Notes: generated by a model not told the origin, from the sequence alone. A stretch of DNA of 64,000 bases from Euglena gracilis (GCA_039621445.1 CP154956.1:66728257-66792256), one strand, 5' to 3'. Positions 31,227-42,875 are shown, counted from the stretch's first letter. A program made the numbers and translations.

Positions 31227-32345
31227 AGTACGTCTGGCCAGGACAGCTGTCATCGCCGTCACAGCGCATCCTCATTGCTGATGACTTCGTTTTCCATTTC
31301 AACTGTGGACCGACACGGCACTACAGACTATGATGCACGAGCATCCTTGGTTCTTCTTTCCAGATGGACAAGGAATTGGGTGATGTGCAGAGGGCATTAC
31401 ATAATCTTTCCCTTGCTTTCACAATTGGGGCTTTTTTTCATTTGGGTGGATATTGCATCAACTTGAAGGCTGTTGCCGTTCATTGTCTTTTTCCATGCGT
31501 GAAATTCTGGGCGCATTTTCTTGGTCAGAAGAGGACCCCGCAAGGGGCAGAACTTTCAGCAGGCCAAAGTCTAGGACCATGGGGGCCAACAATCCAAAAC
31601 ACACTCCCACTGGGGCCCTTCATCAACAACATCGCCATCATTTTCACCAAGGCCATTGGGGCCCCTCTCATCAAGGCCATGGAGGCCCAAGAGGGGGTCC
31701 TCCATAGGCTCCCAGAAGCTAAGAAGCACTTAGGCGGCCGGATTCGCACTTAAGCTTTTTTCCTTTGGATGCGGGCAATTGCGCAAATGTACCATTTTTT
31801 TGTAACCCCTGGGACCCTGTACCCTGACACCCGGAACACGATTTAAGAACCATTGCGCCCATCTATTGGAGGGGATTAACTCCCAGTGGTCTGGTGTGCA
31901 TGCTGCTTACCAGGTGGCGTTAATAGGGCTGGGGGTGAGACTGGTGCTGCTGTACATCAAACGGGACAGAGGCGCACACTTGGAAACTTGTTACGACACT
32001 TGGAAACGGTGCTGACGTGCTGGCTGAACTGGCTTGGACACTGCCGCCACTGGTGAGAACACACGGGGCCTCATTAGATCACACCACCACAGACCCACAG
32101 ACTACGTGAGGCAGCCGTCTCGCAATTGATGTGTGTTTGTGCGCGCAATTGCGCAAATAAAAACAATTGTGTTTATGGGCGCATTTGCGCAAATAAAACG
32201 TAAACCGATGATGATAAAATGACGTGTTTGTGGGCGCTCATGCGCGCACAAACACATTTGGTGGTGTGCGCATTTGCACAAATGCGCGCACCAACATAGT
32301 TATGTTTATTTGCGCAAATGCGCCCACCAACATGTACTTTTACTT
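31227..32345. other. Downstream region with GCGC palindromes
   Basis: An exon-like piece MDKELGDVQRALHN follows TTCTTTCCAG at 31354-31363, and open sequence runs 31500-31750, but no family is recognised. From 32130 to 32340 there are repeated GCGCAAATGCGC/GCGCATTTGCGC palindromes of the family also found at 49.4-49.8 kb. They lie where the end of the DIRS-like element's recombinase should be. Confidence 0.4.
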
Positions 32346-32410
32346 TCTATGTTAAAAGACACCAATGATGACTGGGGGGCAATAGTCCTTTGTGAGGGCC
32401 ACATACTCCT

Positions 32411-33174
32411 TTAGAAGGTGAAAAGGAGAGATTTGGGAATTTCTGGTAAAGAAACCATTCTTTCCCATTTCGCCATTTTTTGACCTTTTCTCCTAATTTT
32501 TACATAAGGAGTTGATCCAAGTAAACTTGCACAACGTTTCATTTCTGATAAATCTGAAGATCTGAGCAACATTAAAAGGCGACACACAAGAATGAGTTGT
32601 AAACGTAAGTGTGACAGGTTGTTCCTCAGTGCATCAAATGTAACTGCTGCCAGATGCCTCAGCAGAGGCCATGGATCCCAGAAAGCACCATATTTTGGGA
32701 CATTCTTATTCCACGATTTTTTATATGGTGCCAGCAGGGGGTGAAACCTCAATTTTTCCCCAACCCCTGGCAAAATTAAGACACCTGAGTAGGCATTTCT
32801 GGCCTATGCAGGGGAAACTCTGAACAATTGTACCACAGCATCTGCAATTTCATCAGATGATGCTTGGTGGGGGGGACCCCCCCTTGTTGAAGAATGTTCC
32901 AGAGATGCGTAAAGCCACTCTGATATATTTTCAGACAGGGATTTCTCCTTATAAAATTATCAATGAATGAAGATTGAATTCTTCTCCCCTGTGAAAATGA
33001 CCTGAGCAGATCAGGCGGAGGAGAGGCCACCTGGGGGGTGGCATTTTTTCTCCCCAACAGTTTTGGAACATTCCTGGGTAAGGGTTCACCTTGACACATG
33101 GTGTGTGTGGGGCCTTCAGCTTTATTAATATGGGCCACCATGGTGCTAAAGCCCAAAAAGGGGACAACCATCAA
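32411..33174 (-). pseudogene. DIRS-like tyrosine recombinase, truncated
   Basis: The upstream part (33174-32776) contains PHTMCQGEPLP-like sequence and RRIQSSFIDNFIRRN-type helical core-binding sequence. The second part (32773-32411) has HLRLQLILVCRLLMLLRSSD then LSEMKRCASLLG, where the Arg in LLRSSDLSEM is the first catalytic Arg of tyrosine recombinases. The following His-x-x-Arg and Tyr motifs are not found before the sequence turns into palindromic repeats near 32340. Frame changes separate the two parts. In intact elements this enzyme inserts the circular DNA copy into the genome. Confidence 0.65.
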
Positions 33175-33228
33175 ACCCTTTGCTTTGGGAAAAAGCTGCA
33201 GCCTGGCCAGGAGTTTTTGAATGATGGA

Positions 33229-35020
33229 CTAGGGGGGGTTGGCATAGAGCCCCCCCAGGTTTTCCAGTGAACACTGCAGGGCATCTGTTGCCTTGGCCTC
33301 CCAATGGGGCCACCTGGACACAAAATCTGCTAGATTTTTGTTTCCTGGGGAGGCAAAAAGGTCTGTATGGAGGGTGATGAAGGGTTGAAAATTTTTTACC
33401 AGATGCTGAAATATTCTTCTGTCCAGGGAGTAATCCCCCCGTCTTGTCCCCACCTGCTGAGGGGGTCTGCCAGGCATTGGCTTGAGGGAATCCATTTTAC
33501 CTCCAGGGTGACGTTGTTTTTGTTCAGCCAGCGGAAGAATGGCTGCAAAATTTTGTTGAAGGGGTTGTTTCTCCCCCCCTTTGCTTAAGTAATAAAAGAT
33601 TACCTGATTGTCTACACACAGGCAAACTCTGTCGTTTGCTTTTGCCAGGGATCTGACTGTGTTTGTGGCAGCCAGGAGTTCTTTTACATTTATGTGGAGG
33701 GATTGTTTTTCCCTCCAGTACTCCTGGATGAACTGGCCTTATTTTGGGTCCAACCCCCCCCCCAGCCCAGAGTGCTGCTGTCTGAGTGCAAGAGTTTTGT
33801 GTGTTTTTGCACAAATGGTCTTCGTGACCAAATTCCCAGTAAGTCTTTTACATTTTTTAGTTCCTCTTTTATGTCCTGGGAGATGGGGTGAGATGACCCC
33901 CAAGGGTCCTGGGAATGCTCTACCATAGGAGATCATGGTGGTGAAGGCCCTTAAAAAGGTCAGGGCCAGCAGATTTGCCCTGATTTTTCCTAAAATGGCA
34001 GCCACCTGCCTTTTTGACATGATGTTTTTTGTAATGAACTTTCCTAGTTTTCCTAGTTCTTTTCTGACCCCTTTTGTCTTTTGAGGGGAGAGTTGCAACT
34101 TTCCTTCCTGAAAGATGATGAGAAACCCCAAATGGGGAATCAATTGGTTTGGCTGCAGCAGACTTTTCTTGAGATTGATTTCGAACCCACTGGCCATTAA
34201 ATCCTCCACCACCAGGCTGAGATGTTTTGTTAAGTGGCTGGGCTGGGGGCTGTAATGAGGATGTCGTCTTCATAGACATACACCTGAATTCCCCTTTGAT
34301 GCCATCTTTTTCGAATGCACCCATTAGGCCCTGAAAAACCTGGGGCATGATGTTTAGCCCAAAGGGCTGCCTGATACTCCCAGATCTGGTCACCAACCCT
34401 GTGCCTTTGATAAGGCTTTAAGGTGTCGTGCAGGGGAACATGAAAATAGGCATCTTTTAAATCGATTTTTGCCCCCCAGTGACCCTTTTGGAGAAGGGGT
34501 AGATGCCTTGAATGTGATCCAGGGTGAACTTTTTTACCTGGAAGAATGCATTTATTTCCCTACAATCTGAAATAAACCTCTATTTTGTTTCCCCTGAGGG
34601 TTGCTCTTTTGAAACGAGGAACCAAGGAAGCAGATGGGCTGTGCCATCTGATTCCACCTTTTTTACAGCCCCAGATTTTTGATAACCTTCCAAAATCTTT
34701 TGGGCTTGCTCCAAATTTGAGCCCTGTCTGCCAGCCACAGACAGGGTGGGTGGATGATGCCACTGGGGGGTGATCCCCTCCCTGATCAACTTGACATGGT
34801 GTGGGCTGGCATGTTTTTCCCACCAGGGTAGGCAGAGCTTCAATCTCTGGGGTAGGGGTGTGTCCCCCCAGGCCACTTCTGCCAGATGCACCCTGTCCTC
34901 CATTGGACTGATGGGGGGGGGGGTGCACGTCTGCTGTGTGTGCACAGACCTGGAATCCCTTGTGTCTGTTTTGTTGGCCAGGCCACTGTGGGTCCTGCCA
35001 TTTGGATCCTGCTGCAGCCC
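33229..35020 (-). pseudogene. DIRS-like reverse transcriptase-RNase H, frameshifted
   Basis: In order on the minus strand: an N-terminal KILEGYQKSGAVKKV/PWFLVSKE segment; KIDLKDAYFHVPLHD (first catalytic Asp region); RQPFGLNIMPQVFQGLMGAF; VYVYEDDILIT (the YEDD variant of the YxDD box, near 34260); then INLKKSLLQPNQLIPHLGF and the LGKIR block of the RT thumb; LHSDSSTLGWGG and DLFASPGNKNLADFVSRW are the RNase H and end region usual in DIRS elements (final stop near 33229). The parts lie in different frames, with at least five shifts. RT would copy the element RNA and RNase H would remove the template. Confidence 0.8.
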
Positions 35021-35093
35021 ACTGTGGGTGCTGAGCAGCTGGGGTTCTGGGGGTTTCCCCTTCCCTGAGGCAGCTGAGCCAGCTGGGCAGGGC

Positions 35094-36247
35094 TTACCTC
35101 TGCCTTTGCCTTTTCCTCCTTTCTTCCAGCCCCCTTTTCCATGTCCCTCTCCAAAGCTTGGCCATCCTCCTTTTCCTTTTCCATACCTCTTGAACTTGAG
35201 TCCTCCACCTGGGGAAAGTAAAATAACATGACATTCCCTGCTGGGAATGGCCAGTGGTGGAGGGGGAGGCATTAGAAAAAACTTCAGGGTGGAAGAAGCC
35301 ACCTTTGGCTTTGTTGATCTTCTCCACCTCTTGTTGAATCTTCAGATCCTCGGTACTGAACAGCTTCTGCTCCTTCTGTTCCACTGAATGTGGGAGGCTT
35401 GCCTTCTTGCGTTCTTCCACCAACCACCTGTCCAGTTCCAATAACAAGTAGAAGAACTGCTGGCTCAGCACCACCTTGTCAGCTTGTACCCCTTCATGAA
35501 TCAATGCATAATTTTTCTCAGCAAATTCAATATTCTTTGTTGGCTGCTCCGCAGCAGCTTGTCTACCTTGGAGCCTGCATCTTGTCTGTGGTTGTTCACC
35601 TCTGGTCGCTCTTTGAGCCCCCGAATTTGGGCAGCCCTTCGAAGAGGGAATGGATGTCCAAATTCAAGGAGCCCGCCTGTTGGCGGAGCAAGACCTTCTC
35701 CAGGTCCGCCGGCAGGCTCTGGCGGGCCTGCTCCCACTCTTCCTCTTCTTCCGCCTCGTGCTCGTTCGTCCTTCCGGCCGCGGCCGGCCGCGTCCAACGT
35801 CATCTCAGCACCTCCAGGTTCTCCAGCTTCGGCGGGGAAACTTTCCATCCCCGCTGCACGGCGCCAGGTCCTATAGAGCTTGAAGGCCACCGAGGCCTGC
35901 TTGTCGGACAGCCCAAACGACGACCCCATCTCGACCTCGCACGCGAGGGCCAGCGAGAAGAGCCATGCTTCGTTGTAGGGTTTGGTCGAGGCCGCCACCA
36001 TTGCTTCTCCACTCAGTTGTTCCACCGCCACCGCGCACAGTGTGGTAGCCCATTGGGGGAGTACCCCAAGAGCCTTCGCCACGAAGCTTGTGACACTTTC
36101 TTTTGACGCGCCCAAAAGGGCAACGGCAGCTCCCTTCGACAGGATAATACCATCGTAAAGTGATTGTATCTCCCCAGGGTCTGCCGCCGAGATGAACTGC
36201 ACCAGGGCTTCTGCCATAGGGCGATTGAAAACAGCCAACTCCGGCAA
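35094..36247 (-). pseudogene. DIRS-like gag region
   Basis: A minus-strand frame from ATG 36247 reads MPELAVFNRPMAEALVQFIS and continues for 248 codons, with a Gly/Arg/Pro-rich part (RGGRRGRVGAGPPEPAGG). A frame change near 35500 leads to DKVVLSQQFFYLLLELDRWL, then EERKK, and later to a Gly/Lys repeat stretch (KGKGGW, KGGKGKGRGK) that would bind nucleic acid. No zinc knuckle is seen. Position directly before RT supports a gag role; no sequence family is recognised for the first part. The GC content of 35650-36100 is above the rest of the element. Confidence 0.6.
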
Positions 36248-36640
36248 AAAAAGGCACTAAAGGGGAAAGGCCTAACCTACCCAAAAACATTCACATTCAA
36301 AAAGCCGGCAAAAAAGGCATGACCTCACTTGGGGGAAGTGCGGAGCCCGAGGCGTCGAAATTGATAATTGACTTGTCAATTGAAATTCGTCTGGTCCGTC
36401 GACTTCTGAATATTCTTTTGGTATTGATTTGTCTTTTTGGTTCTCCTTCGTTTGAAACTCAGTTCCTTTCCTCTGGGTTGTTGACGGGCAATTTGAGAGC
36501 CAGCCAACTCCGGCGAAAAAGGCGCTAAGCGGGGACTCCCAGCCCAGCGCACCAAAACAATCCGAACAACACCGCCGGCGAGCAAGGCATGGCTTCACAA
36601 GGGCAAAGTGCGGGGCCCGAGGTGTCGCCAGCATCCCCCC
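36237..36640. repeat. Direct repeats at the 5' end of the DIRS-like element
   Basis: A block of about 120 bases starting GCCAACTCCGGC(A/G)AAAAAGGC and ending GGGGCCCGAGGTGTCG or GGAGCCCGAGGCGTCG occurs at 36237-36360 and again at 36507-36640 in the same direction, separated by about 150 unrelated bases. Similarity is strong at both ends and weaker in the middle. Confidence 0.7.
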
Positions 36641-38469
36641 CCAGCTCCGACTCTGCCATTTCGTGAGGATGAGATTTTCCATCAAAAATCAGTTTTTCTC
36701 GAAAATATCTCGAGAAAACGCACATTATTTCCGGATGTGTCTCACTCTCAAAAAATGCAACCTTTAAAGTCCCCTCAAAGTCGCCGAGTTGGCTACGAAC
36801 ACGCCTGTCCCGCGTTCTTGCGCGATTTCGGGGCCCAAAACGACCATCATTCAATTTAGTGTTGCCCAAAACCTCGAGTTGCGGCCACAATTTTGCGGCC
36901 ATTTTGGGCTGTTTTTGGGTTCGAAAAAACGATGTTTCCAAAATATCTCGGACTGAAGAAAAATAAAAGGAAATACCGTGCCCCCCCCCCCCAGTTAGTC
37001 ACCCCCCCTGGAAGGGAAATTCCGCCAGGGTGACTAATAGGGGGGGGGTGACTAACTCGGGGGGGGGAGCAATTTTTGCCCAAATTTTGCCCCCCACCAA
37101 AGTCTTGGGGGGGTTTCAAGGTTGTTTTTGGGAGTTCCAGGGCACTTTTCATGGATGGCAACAAGCAAAAAATTGTGGGTGTCCAATTTTGGCGGTTTTT
37201 TTCACAGAAAAATATTTCCCTTCGGAAATTTTTTTTGCCTGGGGCCCAAAGGTGACTAATAGGGGGGGTGACTAACTCGGGGGGGGACCTAAATTGAAGC
37301 CCTGGAAAAGCCCTGTCTAATGGTATTTTCATTTCGCGCATTTTGGCCGGGCCGCGGGCGCCGACTGCCTCAAACGCATCTGCCTCAAACATCTGATGCA
37401 GCATGGCACCATCACACACGTAAAGAGCTCAGGACGACACAAAACCTGGTTCTTATACTGGGGTGATTAAAACAGCGGGGAGGAAGGGGGAAATTCGAAC
37501 CACCCCCCTAGACAAAGTGGCGCGCCAAATGCTGAGAAACCTTACGGGCTCAGATATCGTTCGGAAAATACGTTTTTGCTCCCCCCCAGGGGACCCCCAT
37601 GGCTCTGGCTTGAACGACACCCTGGGCCCACCAATCTTTGCTGGCCTGTTTCCAAAAAAACCCGAGCTCCACCGCATTTTCGAAAACGTTTTTTTTTGTG
37701 AAAAAGATGAGAAAAGAGCAAAGCAAGATCACACCAATCGAAATTTTTTCAATTTGCCATCGCAATTCGAAAGGTGAAACCCTCAAATTTACCCCCAGGA
37801 AAAACCGTCGCGCGACAGCTCCAGTGTCGATGCATGGTCAATTTGAAAATAACCGTTCCAACAATACATCTCTGTGAGGAAGTTTCGGGCAAATATTTCT
37901 GATGTAATCTGCAAGCATGTGATCTGGAACACCTTTGAGATGGTGCATCAGGACCCCTGAAAAATAGAAGGGTTTTGAAGACACTTGCATAACAACACCG
38001 AGCACCGGGGGACTATCCCCAAGTCCAAAACCCCCCAGAATGCGCCAAAAATTTTGCCAGGGACCTCAACCCCCCCATTCAGTCTAAAAAAAAACCTTAA
38101 GGGATCACGGGAGGCTGACGTTTCAAATTTTTTAGCAAAAAGAGGCTGACGTTTCAGGATTTTTAGCAACTGTGTTTTCACATAAAGGACGACAGCAGCA
38201 AACATTTCTCCCTGGGATCAAATGACCCAATGGGGGGCAAGGAGGGTACTTCATGCGCTTGTTACCCTCTCTGACAGCACTGGTTTCCTTCATTTTGCTG
38301 TGGTCCAAAAAATTCGGCAGAGCAAGGTTGCGCCGATTCTTCAATTGATCGATTAATCGTTGATTTAACATAACTGAACGCCATAAGATGTTCCCGAAAG
38401 ATTGTGCTCTGCCAGGTTTCCACTGAAGTTTCACAACACCGGTTCCAAACAACCCTGACTCACTGATCA
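36641..38469. other. Intergenic repeats
   Basis: No supported gene. Contains a 'GGTGACTAATAGGGGGGG'/'GTGACTAACTCGGGGG' repeat pair around 36990-37070 and 37250-37290, with an inverted GTTAGTCACCCCCCC start, so probably a short inverted-repeat element. An AAGAGCTCAGGACGACACAA motif lies at about 37422. Confidence 0.4.
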
Positions 38470-40848
38470 TCAAAGTTTAACCACTGACCAAGCCGGTGCA
38501 ACATACCATCCTGAGCCTTGATGGCTGCTTGGCTGGCTGCTGTCCAGTTGAACAAAAACGGGTCGGTCCCCTGAAGGCACACCTGCACAGGGCATGAAAC
38601 GACCACAATTTGCAGTTTGGTAGGTTGGTGAAAACCAAACCAAATAACAGTTAAAAATCAACAATCTCCTCAACCGGGAACTAGAAGTCGACAGACCACA
38701 GAGGAGCTCTGGTTCGGGAGAGACAAATTTTGTATGTGGTGCTTCCTGCAACTTTTTGTCCCCATCTTCCCCACCTGATTCCTTTCGCTTCCACACGAAG
38801 CAGAACAACCAAAGCTGCAAGCAGCAGGAAACAAAAAAAACGTCCAATCAACTTGCAATCACCCACTCCGGAGGTGTGCTGATAAAAACAAATTGGTAGT
38901 GGAATGCATTTTGAACTTCTTTCACTGTGGACTTGAAACAATTTTGTGTTTCTGTCTAAATTTTTCCCAAAGTATTTATTTTTTTAGTGATTTGTCCCAT
39001 TGTGCCTTTCGAACGCCGCTTTGATCCAAAGATAAAGCAAAGACACGAAGCAATGTCAAAAGCCAAGGACGCTGCAATCATAGAAAAAAAGTAAATTACA
39101 GATGTGTGGTCAGAAAAACAGCAAAATCAAAACAATGTGTTGAAAAAAAATTTATAATACATTTTCAGGCAGCTTACTCACCACACTCACAAAGACACAG
39201 GGTTTCAGGCTGTGTTGGCTTGTATACAACTTAAAAAAAAATTTGGACAGAAGAAAACAAATCGAGGCTGCAGATTTGCAAAACGAAAAGCAGAATTTTT
39301 CCAAAACTCAAAATCAAAATTCCCAATTAATTTCCTTTATTATTTTCCCCAATAATCTTCACTTCCCATGGTTTTCATGGGACTGCAATGCTAAAGAGCA
39401 GGTTGGTTTCAATCTGTTGCATCGCAACGCTGTGTCTTTATTAATATAATTGTTTTGGTTGCTTGAATTGTCTTGATGGACAAAGTTATTAGCCCCCGGA
39501 TGGGGGGATTTGATAAGGACGCCAGCATGCAAAAACAGCACCAACAGAAACATCGCTAATCTTCCCAATGGTTGAGGTTTGAGGGCACTCATATTTATTT
39601 GCACTGCTGACAAAGAAAACCTTTGTATCTTTTTCCTTGTCAGAAATACAACCACAAACCTTCTCTGTCCCATAGACACGCAGAAACTTCACAATTTCTT
39701 TGTGTCTCATGCTTGCAAACCAGATGAAACTGCAGACTTCAGAGCAATACACATATTAATTGTCTCCACAATACCACATTCAGAACAACATAATTTGAAA
39801 TTGAAGTTCTTCAACAGCACTGTTCACAAACCATGTTTTGTTGCTGGTCATTCAAAAGAAATTCTAAGCAGCATAGAGCTCTTTGGACATTTCCGTCTGA
39901 CAAATCAGCGAGGTGGGGATTCTCTTTAGTTTGCCAACCTGTTAGAGGGGTCCTTAAGCTTTTTATAAAAACAAATATGTTCCCGTTGCTTAAGAACTGC
40001 CTTGTGTTTCACACGAAAATACGATGGCATCGGTCTCCCAACGCGTGTCGGCAGGAGGAGATTGCGGCAGGAGCCGCAGTCTGCCAGGGTACACAACACT
40101 CATCTCTCCTCTCACCGCCAAGAAAGGGTGCGGGCTCGCCCTGCAGAATCCCGCTGCCCTGGACCGCACCCCTGTCTTTCGCACCCTCCCTCTCCCCTCC
40201 TGTCATCGACGGAGGTCCAATACCCTGTTGCAATACTCCCCGTGTCTGGCATCAAAAATAGGGGCAGGTCAATTTCCTCAAAGCCCTCCAACTGCACCTG
40301 TGTGTGTTTGCGTGTGCCCAGCCATTGAGGTCATTGAAGACACCTTTTCTGTGGTGTTGGCCTCAACCGAGCAGTGCAGGATCGAGTAATCCGATGGCAA
40401 GGGACAGGTTGCCTCCTCGGCAACAAAGCAACACATAGTGATCAGAGGGGTTGTCTGTGTTTCAAACCTGACGGTGCATCCCAATGTGAATGTGGAAACA
40501 GCCATCCAACTACTGAGGATACAGAAACTGTCAGGGTTTGTTTACATCATTTTCAGGAACTGTTCAACACAAGCCCAGGGTTCGATGTAAAAGCATGGGG
40601 GGGGTCGGATCCCACTCAAGTCCAGGAAGGGGGGGGGAACCTAATAATGATGCGGTCTGGGTGGCATTTTTGGCTCGGCGCGAAGCGCCAGGTCGAAGGA
40701 TTTGCCTCCCAAAATCGGTCGAACGTATCATTTTGACATGGGCACTATTGGGGCAAAAAAAGTAAAAAAAAAGGGGAAAAATTCGCCAAGCGCTGGAAGG
40801 AAGAATCCTTTTTTAAAAAAAAACACTGCACTTTGCGCCTTTCACCAC
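38470..40848. other. Possible 3' part of the lipase gene; no exon fixed
   Basis: Minus-strand frames at 38470-38860 (ending PAWSVVKL and stop) and around 40110-40400 (LPLFLMPDTGSIATGYW) look faintly coding and lie downstream of the lipase exons on the same strand. The catalytic His expected after the last lipase exon is not identified in them. The hairpin GGCGCGAAGCGCC lies at about 40676. Confidence 0.3.
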
Positions 40849-41028
40849 CCTGGCGGAATACCTCTGCCCCGGCCTGGATGTACTGCGGCCAGGGCGGCAG
40901 CCTCGGCACGGGGTCGGCGCGGTTGTTGACCCTCAAGAGGGGGACGCGCCGCCGCAGCACCTCGGCGCTGCCGTCGAGGTCGGTGAACTTCGGGGCCCCA
41001 AACGTCACCGCCTCCTCCAGGCGGAACC
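40849..41028 (-). CDS. Class 3 lipase exon: catalytic Asp region
   Basis: On the minus strand after acceptor CCCCCAG the product reads GFRLEEAVTFGAPKFTDLDG, then SAEVLRRRVPLLRVNNRADP and VPRLPPWPQYIQAGAEVFRQ. VTFGAPKFTD, RVNNRADPVPRLPP and the Y-x-x-A-G-x-E-V-F end are diagnostic of the Lipase_3 alpha/beta-hydrolase domain; the Asp in RADPVP is the catalytic acid. It joins in phase to the preceding exon at 41178 to give LKLEGFRLEEAVTFGAPKF. A likely donor (CAGG|GTGGTG) lies at 40848. Substrate would be acylglycerols, but the exact specificity is unknown. Confidence 0.85.
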
Positions 41029-41177
41029 CTGGGGGGTGTGGGGGTTCCCCTGCACCAAGCACCACTGGTCATGGTGTCCGGTCAGAAACCGTCGGAAACG
41101 GTCGGAAACCGTCGGCATACGTGCTTGCTCTGCACCCCCCCCAGCCTCCCTGGGGTGGGGGATGGGTTGAGACAAAC

Positions 41178-41262
41178 CTTCCAGCTTCAACTTAAGCGCC
41201 AGCAGGCTTGCCACTGCACCACCGAGGCTGCGGCCAGAGCAGCGCAGAGGCAGGGAGGGGGG
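41178..41262 (-). CDS. Class 3 lipase exon: nucleophile elbow
   Basis: The minus-strand product reads GRSLGGAVASLLALKLKLEG, ending at donor GGAAG|GTTTGT. This is the G-x-S-x-G nucleophile elbow of class 3 lipases with the catalytic Ser present. The residue before it is Arg where most members have His (GHSLGG), an unusual change but not in the triad. The upstream limit is uncertain: the frame is open further (GNVEGNPPSLPLRC) but no AG acceptor in the right phase is evident. Confidence 0.75.
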
Positions 41263-41590
41263 ATTCCCTTCGACGTTTCCAGAGAATCGAGACAGGAGGT
41301 AACACAGGAAGCAAATCAACCGGTTTCAAAATCACTTTATGTTCTTCATTTCTGTTGTTCAAAATTAACAGATGCAGTTTTCAACAGGGGAGGAAACACG
41401 AGTTGGATCCTCAACAAACACGAAAGAAAAACATACAAAAAAATATGTAAATTCAAATTTGTGTTTGGGGGGGATTTTTTTTAGGATCAGCCAGATCCCA
41501 AAAATTGTGAAATTGCCAAATCATGTTTTTGACATTTATTTGTTTCACCCAAACCCCCCAAAATGCATAGAATCTCCAACAGGCTGAGTC

Positions 41591-42334
41591 ATGGCACAAA
41601 GTGGGGCCCCCATACCCCCCCCATACCCCCCCCCATACCCCCCCCCATACCCCCCCCATACCCCCCCCATACCCCCCCCATACCCCCCCCATACCCCAAA
41701 AAATTTTTTTGCTTGGAAGCGTTTTTTTTGGCCTCCTGGACCCTTTTGTGGTCAAATCGCGCGACTTATGCAACGTTTCGTGTGCCCGGGGGGGGGGGGG
41801 GGCTCCCGCCCCCCCCCCCCCCAGACCCCCCCGGCAAAAAAATAACCTCATCCTTGACTACCGATCTGTTTTTTGTGGCCAAATCGCGCTTTGTGGTCAA
41901 ATCGCGGGACGTATGCAACTGTTCGAGTGCCCGGGGGGGGGGGCTCCCGCCCCCCCCCTCGGACCCCCCCCCGGCAAAAAAAATAACCTCATCCTTGACT
42001 ACCGATCTGTTTTGTGGCCAAATCGCGCTTTGTGGTCAAGTCGCGCGACGTATGCAACTGTCCGAGTCCCCGGGGGGGGCTCCCCCCCCTCCCCGCCCCC
42101 CCCCGGCACAAAAAATAACCTCACCCCTTGTCTACCGATTTTTTTTGTGGCCAAATCGCGCTTTGTGGTCAAATCGCGCGACGTATGCAAGTGTTCCAGG
42201 GGCCATAAACCTCATCAACAACATCTCCAAACCCCCCCCCACATACCCCCATACCCCCCCATACCCCCCCCATACCCCCCCCATACCCCCCATACCCCCC
42301 CCATACCCTAGGTATGGGGGCCCCACTTTGTGCC
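41591..42334. mobile_element. Inverted-repeat element with CATACCCCCCC minisatellites
   Basis: TGGCACAAAGTGGGGCCCCC at the left is mirrored by GGGGGCCCCACTTTGTGCCA at the right (42309-42334). Next to each end is a minisatellite of CCATACCCCCCC units (41611-41697 and 42237-42306). Between them three to four tandem units of about 120 bases each carry 'TTGTGGCCAAATCGCGCTTT', 'CGACGTATGCAACTGT', a G run facing a C run and 'AATAACCTCATCCTTGACTA'. No target duplication is obvious. The long proline-rich open frames through it come from the repeats. Confidence 0.75.
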
Positions 42335-42589
42335 ATATGTGAACAGGCTTCTTTTGAACTCAGCACACCTCCCCCGGGGTCTGGGGCCCCAGAGGGGTCC
42401 TGCGCCAGGGGTCTGGGTGAGCAACGGAAAACAGAGAATGCCTTCAAAATGCTGTGTCATTTTGAGGGGTGGGGAATTTCTAAAGCAATCCTTGGGGGGT
42501 CCAGCCACCCAGCTGTAAAAAGGTGCTGGCTGGAAAAAAAAGTGCTGGGTGGCTCCCCTGGGGGGGGGGGGGGGGGAGAGTGGGTCCCC

Positions 42590-42875
42590 CGAAAAAGTGC
42601 GCAGTGCCCGAATTGTGCGCAGTGCCCTCATAAGGGTCCAAAACTACCTCCCTAAAAAAGTGCGCACCCCCCCCAAAGGCGAATTCACTGTCGCATCTCA
42701 GGTCGAAAACCACAGAACTGTCCTTCTCAGACCAAACATTTCTATTGCCCAAGCCCAAATTTGACACATATTCACTTGACTGATTGCTTTGACATCACAA
42801 GAAGGGAAAAACTGAAAAAGAGTGGTGGGAAATCAAATATTTTGTGCTTTGCCCTAATAAGTGTGCACCCCTTGC
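42590..42875. mobile_element. Inverted-repeat 'family C', reverse copy (partial)
   Basis: Matches the reverse complement of 9893-10190: 'AAAAAGTGCGCACCCCCC', 'GAACTGTCCTTCTCAGACCA' and 'CCCAAATTTGACACAT' occur in the corresponding order. Also carries 'GTGCGCAGTGCCC' blocks at its left end. Confidence 0.65.

Larger units (their letters stand above)
32346..36640 (-). mobile_element. DIRS/Ngaro-like retrotransposon, decayed
   Basis: On the minus strand the order is gag-like, reverse transcriptase, RNase H, then tyrosine recombinase, which is the layout of DIRS-order elements. RT and RNase H motifs of DIRS type are plain. Direct repeats at 36237-36360 and 36507-36640 (see that entry) fit the split direct repeats of Ngaro/PAT types. 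The matching terminal copies at the other end are not seen; that end is replaced by GCGC palindromes. Many frameshifts are present, so it is dead. Confidence 0.8.

Noticed and set aside
31354-31753. Possible further exons after the RRM exon (MDKELGDVQRALHN and a downstream open stretch)
   Set aside because: The RRM frame ends at a stop at 31226; no family match; splice continuity could not be shown.
38470-38940. Minus-strand frames with a hydrophobic run (FFCFLLLAALVVLLRV)
   Set aside because: Several overlapping frames look equally open and none has support. It could be a signal or membrane segment, but this cannot be decided from sequence alone.
41590-42336. Target-site duplication for the minisatellite element
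   Set aside because: Flanks GGCTGAGTC and ATGTGAAC do not match, so I did not assign a superfamily.
41563-42342. Proline-rich open frames of more than 230 codons
   Set aside because: Caused by CCATACCCCCCC minisatellites and the 120-bp units of an inverted-repeat element; no domain and no start context.
42345-42365. CAGGCTTCTTTTGAACTC as left end of another hAT-like element
   Set aside because: The end motif fits, but I could not find the matching right end or a flanking duplication.
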